Made by a program: the position numbers and the translations under genes. This document shows positions 34,317 through 40,827 of a DNA stretch of 40,827 bases, piece by piece. Numbering within the stretch: position 1 is the stretch's first letter; the number at the start of each line of letters is the position of its first letter. Below the pieces are notes generated by a model. It was not told the DNA's origin, did not search any database, and saw nothing but the letters and a program-made list of their open reading frames with translations. The stretch is from JBHHXR01 sp046757205 (GTDB lineage Bacteria; Pseudomonadota; Alphaproteobacteria; Rhodobacterales; Rhodobacteraceae), in the NCBI GenBank assembly GCA_046757205.1, contig JBHHXR010000003.1:1-40827 (forward strand), in the 5' to 3' direction.

Positions 34317-34598
34317 CTAGCCTGTAATTACCGTCGGCGACCCCATTGCCAGGGCGCTGCCGCAACTGCACGGGTCGGCCAGCCGCGCCGCGAGCAATTT
34401 CTGGATCAGCACGGTAAAGGACCCCAGGGCGATAGGATGGCCGGGCGGTGGCGGGCCCGCCACCAGATCGGTAATGCGGGCGGCCGGCAGGCAGTTCACC
34501 AGCACCGTTGTCGCGGCCGGCGGCAGCACCGGTCCCGGGGCACCCACCATCAGCGGGCACGGATGCGGGTCAAGAACCCGCGCCTGTGGCATTCCCAT
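34317..34598 (-). CDS. PAAR-domain spike tip protein
   Basis: A 93-residue stand-alone PAAR protein that caps the VgrG spike. It begins MGMPQARVLDPHPCPL, the usual PAAR opening, with GAPGPVLPPAATTVLVNCLPAARITDLVAGPPPPGHP and a C-terminal SALAMGSPTVITG. Candidate zinc ligands are His12, Cys14 and Cys36, plus His54; Cys77 and Cys79 lie in DPCSCG. There is no toxin extension at either end. Its ATG at 34598 follows GGAG. It lies between the DUF6931-like gene and tagH and ends nine bases before the tagH ATG. Confidence 0.88.
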   Translation of the reverse strand: MGMPQARVLDPHPCPLMVGAPGPVLPPAATTVLVNCLPAARITDLVAGPPPPGHPIALGSFTVLIQKLLAARLADPCSCGSALAMGSPTVITG

Positions 34599-34612
34599 GT
34601 CATGCTCCTTTC

Positions 34613-35221
34613 CTATCCGTCGGCCGGCTCGGCCGGTTTTCCGTCCAGCCGGCCGCTGCCGCCGCGCGCGATGTCGAGCGCCCTGTCGACCAGCAGCTGG
34701 CCGTAAGCATCGAACTTCTCGCCGCTTTCCGAAAGCGCGGTTGCATTCATGACGAAAGCGGCTGTCGCCGAGCCGCCCGGCGGCGCGTCGACATCCGCCA
34801 GATCGCCCGTCCCGATCTTACCATCGCAGAAGATCACGGCGGTAGCACACAGTTCGGTCTGGTCGTCCATTTCCGCCAGTTCGAGCGCCTCTCGCGCCGC
34901 TTCCCGGTTTTCGTCGGTGGGCTTGAAGACCCACTTTTCGGCGGCGGCAAGCGGCGGCGGTGCCGGTTCGACGTCCTGGCCGACAAGATCCCGCGCCGCC
35001 AGACAGGCCCACCATACACGTTCCCGCGCCGGCAACGCGAGCGACAGAATCCGCAGCATGTCGACGACCGCCCCGTTTTCGTCAAGCTCTTCCAGCACCG
35101 CCTCGACGGAGGCGCTGGCCGGCGCCTTGACCTTCGTCTGCAACTTCGCATTCGCCGTCGCCAGCAGCCGGGCAGCCGGCTCCCGGGCGATCTTCTTCAG
35201 GTCTGCGAATCTTTCACTCAT
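34613..35221 (-). CDS. T6SS-associated protein, DUF6931-like
   Basis: A 202-residue soluble, mainly helical protein (SERFADLKKIAREPAARLL ... VEAVLEELDENGAVVDMLRILSLALPARERVWWACLAARD). It resembles, from memory, the DUF6931 proteins found in alphaproteobacterial T6SS clusters; this was not searched. The middle has KWVFKPTDENREAAREALELAEMDD and a later Gly/Asp-rich segment (VIFCDGKIGTGDLADVDAPPGG). No signal peptide, membrane helix or catalytic motif is evident. It lies eight bases after vgrG and 14 before PAAR. That is where many loci encode a VgrG/PAAR chaperone or effector adaptor, so such a role is plausible but unproven. Confidence 0.6.
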   Translation of the reverse strand: MSERFADLKKIAREPAARLLATANAKLQTKVKAPASASVEAVLEELDENGAVVDMLRILSLALPARERVWWACLAARDLVGQDVEPAPPPLAAAEKWVFKPTDENREAAREALELAEMDDQTELCATAVIFCDGKIGTGDLADVDAPPGGSATAAFVMNATALSESGEKFDAYGQLLVDRALDIARGGSGRLDGKPAEPADG

Positions 35222-35229
35222 GCCAATGC

Positions 35230-37271
35230 CTAGTTTATCATGACCATGCCGCCTTTGACGGTGACCATCGCGCCACCTTCGACCTTCGACATGACACCGC
35301 CCTTCATCTCCGCCATCATGCCGGCATCGATCTTGACCGTCATCGCCTTGAGTTCGATTTTCATCGGGTCGATCTTGATACTGCTGCCGCCGACTTTCAA
35401 CTCGATGGACTGCATCGCCTCGATGGTTATCTTACCCGATTGCGCCTGGCGCGATATGTTGCCGGTCTTGACCAGTTCCGTGAGATTTCCGGTGATCGTC
35501 AGGTCGGACTTGCCTTCGATGGTCTCGGTCTTGTCCTTCTTGATCGAGATGGTCTGGTTTCCGTCGGCCACGGTGAACGTATGATCGCCGGTGTTCAGCG
35601 TCTCGGTCTTGTTACGGTGGATGGTCTGGGTGAGATCGCCCTTGTCGGTGTGCTCCAGCCCGACGGTGATCTCGGCGTTGTTCTTGACGATCTGCTTGTA
35701 ATCGCGCTCCGCCTGGAACCGGACCAGTTCCGCCTCCTTCTTGTCCTCCATCATCAGCTCGTTGAACCCGCCGCCGCCCTTGGAGCTGTCGGTCTTGACG
35801 CCGGATTGCGTCATGTTGTCGGGCAGTGAGTAGGGCGGCATGTTGTCGGCATTGTACAGCATGCCGGTGCAGATCGGGCGGTCCGGATTGCCCTCCTCGA
35901 ACTGGATCACGACTTCCTGGCCGATACGCGGAATCGCCACCATGCCCCAGTTCTTGCCCACCCACGGGAACATGACCCGTACCCAGCACGACGAATTTTC
36001 GTCCTTCTTGCCCTCACGGTCCCAGTGGAACTGCACCTTTATCCGTCCGTATTTGTCAGTGTAGATTTCCTCGCCCGAGGGGCCGACGACGACGGCCGTC
36101 TGAATGCCCCGGATCGCCGCCCAGGGCGTCTTGCGCGGCGTGCGGAAGGGTTCGGATTTCTTCATCGCCTCGAAGGTGCAGCGGTAGGTGTCCCTGTTCT
36201 CTTCGCCGAAATCGAGCCGCCCGCCCAGCAGCGGTTTGCGGATTTCGTCATCCTCGTAGTCGGTCTCGATCTGAAGCTGGTGGCGGGCTTCGACGACGAG
36301 GTAGTCCTGGTTTTCATCCTGTCTGGGATGGTTCTTCAGCTTGAAGGTATGTCCAGCGCCCATCTTGCGCACGTTGGAAACACCGTGCCAGCGGTTGTTC
36401 CGCGCCACCAGTTCCTCCATCCGCACGCGGGCGAAATGGTTACCGGTGTCGGTATCGCGGTAGCGGCCCGGATAATCGTAGTGCTCGTAATCCTTGTGCT
36501 GGTGGTTTCCCTTCGGAATCGCCCGGTTCGTGGCAAGGTCGGCCTTCGGTTTTTCGAAATCGTAGTCCTCAAGGGAAACCTTCCCGGTCACGACGTTATC
36601 GCCGGAACGCCATTCGAAGATGTGGTCCGCGCGGCGCCGGTATTCCGGTTCGCGGTAATAGAACTCGATGGTCGCCGCGTCGGGCACCGGCGCATGCGCG
36701 CCGGCACTGTCGGCAAGAACCAGTTTCTCGCTGCTTCCCTGATGGTCGAAAAAGTAATAGATCCCCTCTTCCTCCATCAGCCGCATCACGAAGTCATAGT
36801 CGGTTTCGCCGTACTGAACCGTGTAGTCGCGCTTGGTGAAGGATCCTGAAGTCTTTTTCTTCACTTCCGACGAGAACCCCAGATCCGAAAATATCTTCAT
36901 GATGATTTCGAGGGCATCCATGTCCTGGAAAATGCGTTGTCCCGTGTGCGCGTCAGGAACCACAGCCATGGCCGGACCTGCGCCAAGTAATGGCCAAAGC
37001 CTTCGTAGACACCAACATAGGCTACATCGACGCAGGTTCCGTGAAAATCCCGCCACGACTCGTCACGGGCCTGGACGCTGACGGTCATGGGTTTGCCCAC
37101 CACCTTTTTCAGCTCGAGGGCCTTGTCGGACGACAGGAACTCGACCGTTGTGCGCGTCAGTTCGCTCAGTGCTTCATCGACCTGGGCGCTCTTCAGGAAC
37201 ATCTCCTTCTCGGGCAGCGGCCCCTTCATCCGGACAATGCGGTTTTCGAGAGCCGTCTTCAGATCCGCCAT
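35230..37271 (-). pseudogene. vgrG: T6SS spike protein VgrG (TssI), single-base frameshift
   Basis: Two frames together give a complete VgrG of about 680 residues. The first, from ATG 37271, carries the start (MADLKTALENRIVRMKG, then FLSSDKALELKKVVGKP) to LWFLTRTRDN. The second carries RIFQDMDALEII onward, with DYTVQYGETDYDFVMRLMEEEGIYYFFDH, the gp5-like OB fold (CWVRVMFPWVGKNWGMVAIPRIGQEV) and a beta-helical needle ending VKGGMVMIN. The join is at about 36936: restoring one base makes RDNRIFQ, the normal family sequence. The first frame otherwise stops at 36897. There is no toxin extension after the needle. The lesion could be a real mutation or a sequence error; no slippery heptamer is present at the junction. 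Confidence 0.9.
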
Positions 37272-37301
37272 AGCAGTTTCCCTTTCATGCCCGGGGCCCG
37301 G

Positions 37302-37601
37302 TCAGATTTCCCTGGCCGGCATTTCCAGCAGGTGGTTGTCCCGCCGCAATCTTTCCACGATATCGGGATTTATGCCCCAGTAGTCGGTCAGCACGTGGCC
37401 CTCTCCGACGAAGGCCCGCAATTCGAATGCGTCCTCGAACATCAGGCACCTGATCGGGACCGGAAAATATCCCTTCCCCAAGAGCATCTGGTTCAGAAAC
37501 TCCGCTCCGTCGTACAGCCAGTAGGTTTCGTTGATCGCCAGCAGGGTCATCCGTGGAGTGCCGTCGTCGCCCCAGTCCGGTCCACTTTCATCGTCGAGCA
37601 T
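37302..37601 (-). CDS. Orphan 99-residue protein between the sheath fusion and vgrG
   Basis: The ATG at 37601 overlaps the stop of the sheath gene by one base (TGATG) and has GGAGG upstream; an in-frame GTG one codon earlier is possible. The protein is acidic at its N-terminus (MLDDESGPDWGDDGTPRMT). It then has a compact core rich in aromatics (ETYWLYDGAEFLNQML, GYFPVPIRCLMFEDAFELRAFVGEGHVL, DYWGINPDIVERLRRDNHLLEMPAREI). There is no signal peptide or transmembrane helix. I do not recognise the family. Tight coupling to the sheath gene and position before vgrG suggest a structural accessory, spike adaptor or loading factor. Confidence 0.8.
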   Translation of the reverse strand: MLDDESGPDWGDDGTPRMTLLAINETYWLYDGAEFLNQMLLGKGYFPVPIRCLMFEDAFELRAFVGEGHVLTDYWGINPDIVERLRRDNHLLEMPAREI

Positions 37602-40600
37602 CACAAATCCTCCAGCAAGGCGGCAAGGTCCGGGTCCATGGCTTCCGGGTCGGTATCGTCCCCGTCCTCGCCGAAACTCGCCAGCAGCGCGTCCAGATCG
37701 TCGCCGTCGTCTGCGGGGGCGTCTTCGTCCCCTGTCTGGTCCGACACCCCGGCCAGATCGCCTTCGGGTTCTGGCGGCACGTCGGCTTCGGGATGCGGCG
37801 GCGGAGCGGCCGGCGGCGGCGCGCTTTCCGCCGGCGACCACGGGCCGCGAATTTCGCCACCGCCAAGCGCCTGGAACGAACCCAGGCGTATCTCGTCGCG
37901 GCCCCGTATCGAGATAACCGGCATGAAGCCGCGGGTGACGGCTTGCTCGGTCTTTGACGTCGTCAGGTTGCGCTCCGTGCAGGGCAGCGCGACCTGATCC
38001 CCGTGGCGGTCGGTGACGTAGTGAAACGGTATGTCTCCGATGGACATGACCTCGCCCAGGCGCATTTCCCTGCCGGTCCGCTTCCATGTCTGCGCCATCA
38101 CAATGGCGACCAGCGCTACCGGATTGGCCCAGAGCATGCCCTTCAGACCCTCAGCCTCGGTGAATTCCTCGAACGCGAAGCTGTCGATCGGTTCGCTTCT
38201 CGCGCCATAGGGGCGCCGCAACAGGAACCGCGGCGTTGCGATCCCGAGGTATTTCGCCTCCGGCAGGGCGCGCAGGCGGTCCCATGCGTCAGCGACCAGC
38301 GGATGCCGGTCGGCCTTCGCGGTTTTCAGAAAATCCGGAGAAATCGAAGCGAAAAACGGTGCGCCCGTGTGCGCCGCGACGCGAGCGATCCTGGCGAGAA
38401 GCTCTGCGTGCGGCGGCGTTTCCTCGAACGTGTAAAGGCCGAAAACGGCGGAGAACCCCGGCTCGCCGCGTTCCTCCACCGCCTCGCTCAGAAGACCGTA
38501 GAGACCCGATTGCGCAAGATCGTCCGCCGTCGCCAGATCGGCCGCGATTTCCTCGGCCGACACGTCGTGGAGCACGATCTCCAGCGTCTCGTCCGTCTCC
38601 ACCCGCCGCGCCAGCAAATCCAGCGAACGCCATTGCGCTTCCAGCGCCTGGAATTCCGGGTGGTGGAGGATCAGCCGCATCGCGCCCGACAGCGATTCGT
38701 CGATGGCAGCCATCATCGCGCCGGTCTCGGCGCTCGGTGCCTGCACCACGTGCGGCGCCACGACGCGGGCGATCAGGTCGGATACCGGCGAAGGCTCGCG
38801 ACGCCGCCCGGCAGTGTCGCCGATCAGCGCCTGGAAATCACTGAGCGTACGGTCCGGGGGCACCGCGTTCGCGGCGGACCGCCGATGCCGTGCCAGCACG
38901 TCGTCGCCGAAATCGACGCCCCACTCCTGAAGCTCCGCCACCGCCGCCGGCGCCATCGACTCCATCCTCAGACGCTGGCGCAAACCCGACAATTCCGAGA
39001 AGATCTCGACATTTTCGTAAAGCTCGTCGGGGTGCAGATCGTCCAGTCCTCCGAGGCGGACCTCGATCCCGGCGCCCTCCCTGCCCACCGGCAGGACCAG
39101 CGTCGTGGCAAATCCCTCGATGATGTCTTCCGCCGTGTCGATATCGAACTTGATCGGCCGGCGGTTTCGCAGGTCCTCGCCGATGCCGAACTCACCCTTC
39201 GCGGCGCGGCCGGAAAAATCGCCCAGCACCGCCATGCGGAACTTTGCTCCGGGGTCCGCCCGCGGCGCGGGACGAGGCGCCGTGAGCATTCCGAAGGACA
39301 GGCCGACACGGCCCCCCGAGGAGGCGCCGGCGGCCGGTCCGGCGTGCGTTTCGCGTGCCTCCGCCGGCTCTGACCGCGCGGTCCCGGCCTCCTCGCGCCC
39401 TTCCGCGTCCTGCGGGGCGTCCTGTGCCAATTCGGATGCCGGCACATGTTCCGGGGGCGTTTCCTCCACTTCGTCGAGAGCATCTGCCAGAAGTTCGTCC
39501 AGCGGATCAGGCGTCGCCGCCTCGGGCGCGCCTTCGTCCGATACCGCGTGCTCGGCATCTTCCGGCTCGTCCTGCAAGAGTTCGCCGGGCGGATCAGGTT
39601 CGGCAACCGCCGGCGGCGTCTCTTCTTCCATGTCGGCGAGCAAGGCGTCGAGGTCCGCGTCATCCGGGCCGCCCGCGCCATCGCTCTCGCCATCGTCGCC
39701 TTCGCCGGCATCTCCCTCGTCGGGTTCGAGGTCCATCGACAGCAGCGCTTCGAGATCATCGGCAGGATCGGCCTGGGTGCCGACGTCGGCCTCTCCGGCG
39801 AGTGCCCCGTCATCCGGACCGGTCAGATCCGCCGAAGATTCCGGACCGCCCTCCGGCGGCTCCGCCATTTGGCTTTCACCGCCCGCGTCGGCCTGCGGCG
39901 GAACCTGATCCGACTCGTCGCTCTCGCCACTTTCCGCGCCGTCGCCCGGTTCGCCGAGGGCTTCGGGCATGTCAACGGCGTCCTCGGCCCCGGCGGGCGG
40001 ATCTTCCTCGGCCGCGGCCTCCGGCAACTCGTCCAGAGCATCCTCGACCGCATCCCGGCCGGCTTTCCCGCCGCCAGCGTCCATGCTGGCCGGCGCGCCA
40101 AGGATCTCGTCCGCGTCATCCGCCGCCGGGCCCTCTTCCGCGCGGCCGGTTTTCAAGGTATCCAGAACATCCTCGCCGTCATCCGCGACGGTGTCCTCCC
40201 GAGGCGCGCTGGCGCGGAGGCCGTCGAGCACGTCGCCCGCGGCATCCTCCGCAGCCGGTTCCGCCGGAGCCGCTTCTCGAAGGGCTTCGAGCCCCGCCAA
40301 GGCCGCGTCCGCCGCCTCTTCTTCTTCCGGTGCGGCATCCCGCAGCGCCTCCAGCACGTCGTCCGCCCCGTCGTCCTGCGCCGTGTCCTCCGGCGCGTTC
40401 CCGGCCAGCGCCTCGAGCACCGCGCCGCCGTCATCCCCGGTGTCCTCTTCGGCCGGCGCCCCTGAACGCAGCGCTTCCAGAACCTGGTCGCCGCCGTCCT
40501 CCGCCTTTTCGCTCTCCGGGATGCTGCCGCGCAGGCTGTCCAGCGCATCCGGCGCGGATGCGTCCCCTTCCGTCTCGTCCGGCGCCCGCGACCTGACGTC

Positions 40601-40827
40601 ATCCAGCACGGCGCCGAGCCTGTCCGGCGCCGGGCCGGTCTCCGGCGCCGACGCGCGCAGACCGTCCAGCACCTCTTCGGTCGCGTCGGAAGCCTCCTGC
40701 CCGTCCGCTTCCGCCGGTTTCAGCGACGCGAGGGCTGCATCGACATCAGACGCCGCGCCCGGGCCCGCGGAAAGCGCCTTCAGCAGCGACGGGTCCTGCA
40801 TGATCTTGCCGATCAGGTCCTCGGCAC
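37601..40827 (-). CDS. TssB-TssC-like fused T6SS sheath protein with acidic repeats (5' end outside window)
   Basis: At least 1074 residues, open to the window edge; numbers below count from the Met at 40801, and the true start lies further right. Residues 19-272 are about twelve degenerate 21-residue acidic repeats. Residues 273-515 are a low-complexity acidic linker. A TssB-like domain starts near 520 (KFRMAVLGDFSGR, LRNRRPIKFDID, DLHPDELYENVEIFSEL). A TssC-like domain starts near 700 (RLILHHPEFQALEAQWRSLDLLARR, HTGAPFFASISPDFL, ATPRFLLRRPYGARSEPIDSFAFEEF, GLKGMLWANPVAL). An acidic tail with two LDxLL-type motifs ends it. TssB and TssC are normally separate sheath subunits; the usual TssC C-terminal beta strand sequence is not recognised here. 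It could be a sheath subunit or a sheath-like accessory. Confidence 0.8.
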   Translation of the reverse strand, partial: AEDLIGKIMQDPSLLKALSAGPGAASDVDAALASLKPAEADGQEASDATEEVLDGLRASAPETGPAPDRLGAVLDDVRSRAPDETEGDASAPDALDSLRGSIPESEKAEDGGDQVLEALRSGAPAEEDTGDDGGAVLEALAGNAPEDTAQDDGADDVLEALRDAAPEEEEAADAALAGLEALREAAPAEPAAEDAAGDVLDGLRASAPREDTVADDGEDVLDTLKTGRAEEGPAADDADEILGAPASMDAGGGKAGRDAVEDALDELPEAAAEEDPPAGAEDAVDMPEALGEPGDGAESGESDESDQVPPQADAGGESQMAEPPEGGPESSADLTGPDDGALAGEADVGTQADPADDLEALLSMDLEPDEGDAGEGDDGESDGAGGPDDADLDALLADMEEETPPAVAEPDPPGELLQDEPEDAEHAVSDEGAPEAATPDPLDELLADALDEVEETPPEHVPASELAQDAPQDAEGREEAGTARSEPAEARETHAGPAAGASSGGRVGLSFGMLTAPRPAPRADPGAKFRMAVLGDFSGRAAKGEFGIGEDLRNRRPIKFDIDTAEDIIEGFATTLVLPVGREGAGIEVRLGGLDDLHPDELYENVEIFSELSGLRQRLRMESMAPAAVAELQEWGVDFGDDVLARHRRSAANAVPPDRTLSDFQALIGDTAGRRREPSPVSDLIARVVAPHVVQAPSAETGAMMAAIDESLSGAMRLILHHPEFQALEAQWRSLDLLARRVETDETLEIVLHDVSAEEIAADLATADDLAQSGLYGLLSEAVEERGEPGFSAVFGLYTFEETPPHAELLARIARVAAHTGAPFFASISPDFLKTAKADRHPLVADAWDRLRALPEAKYLGIATPRFLLRRPYGARSEPIDSFAFEEFTEAEGLKGMLWANPVALVAIVMAQTWKRTGREMRLGEVMSIGDIPFHYVTDRHGDQVALPCTERNLTTSKTEQAVTRGFMPVISIRGRDEIRLGSFQALGGGEIRGPWSPAESAPPPAAPPPHPEADVPPEPEGDLAGVSDQTGDEDAPADDGDDLDALLASFGEDGDDTDPEAMDPDLAALLEDL
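39986..40747 (-). repeat. Degenerate 21-residue acidic repeats in the sheath fusion
   Basis: About twelve tandem units of 20-22 residues with the core D-x-V-L-(D/E)-x-L-R-x-x-A-P followed by an acidic spacer. Clear examples are DDVLEALRDAAPEE, DQVLEALRSGAPAEE and GDVLDGLRASAPRED. The last units lose the Arg and the Ala-Pro. Repeats are conserved in protein pattern rather than exact DNA sequence. Confidence 0.8.

Noticed and set aside
36897..36960. Programmed -1 frameshift in vgrG
   Set aside because: The junction (AAC GCA TTT TCC) has no X-XXY-YYZ slippery heptamer and no obvious stimulatory stem. Restoring one base gives exact family sequence, so mutation or sequence error is simpler.
39105..40596. 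Open plus-strand frames opposite the acidic repeats
   Set aside because: They are Arg/Pro/Ser-rich complements of the acidic repeat codons; the minus frame is continuous with the sheath domains.
1..40827. tRNA, rRNA, CRISPR array, insertion sequence or prophage
   Set aside because: No cloverleaf-like tRNA sequence, conserved rRNA stretch, regularly spaced direct DNA repeats, transposase or integrase translation was found by reading.

Overview
The window reads as a GC-rich alphaproteobacterial chromosome. The evidence is a MucR/Ros-type regulator and two gene orders typical of that class: miaB...phoH-ybeY-corC-lnt-metK-trmB and aroA-cmk-rpsA-sppA-ihfB-lapA-trpF. The lineage (Rhodospirillales or a relative) is an inference. 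No tRNA, rRNA, CRISPR array, transposase or phage gene was seen.

Left part (1-7301): the start of an FAD oxidoreductase leaves the window on the minus strand. A Dcp-like M3 peptidase follows, interrupted by one in-frame amber codon. A minus-strand pair encodes a CDF metal transporter and a degenerate glycosyltransferase-like protein. Next come mucR, miaB, and two overlapping envelope genes (an OmpA-type protein and a lipoprotein) that share a 33-residue cysteine-bounded motif.

Middle part (7302-21161): mostly housekeeping genes in tight, often overlapping order. They cover RNA quality control (phoH, ybeY), a CBS-domain protein (corC), lipoprotein acylation (lnt), S-adenosylmethionine synthesis (metK), queuosine synthesis (queF), tRNA m7G46 (trmB), the shikimate pathway (aroA), CMP kinase (cmk), ribosomal protein S1 (rpsA), signal peptide peptidase (sppA), IHF-beta (ihfB), a LapA-domain protein and trpF. 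A strong intrinsic terminator overlaps the end of cmk. trpF is followed by a coupled GNAT acetyltransferase, not by trpB.

Right part (21249-40827): an M15-like peptidase and an OmpA protein diverge from each other, and beyond them lies a type VI secretion (T6SS) locus. The Thr kinase ppkA is on the plus strand. Everything else is on the minus strand, in transcription order: a TssB-TssC-like fused sheath protein with a long acidic repeat region (5' end outside the window), a 99-aa orphan, a frameshifted vgrG, a DUF6931-like protein, a PAAR tip, an FHA protein (TagH), tssK, tssL with an OmpA domain, tssM, tagF and the phosphatase pppA. Kinase, phosphatase and FHA protein together indicate threonine-phosphorylation control of secretion. 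No tssJ is present between tagH and tssM. tssA, tssE, tssF, tssG, clpV and hcp are not in the window and may lie to the right.

Most worth a second look are the fused, repeat-bearing sheath protein, the short acidic LDxLL motifs it shares with TagH, the orphan between it and vgrG, and the two single-base lesions (peptidase amber, vgrG frameshift).
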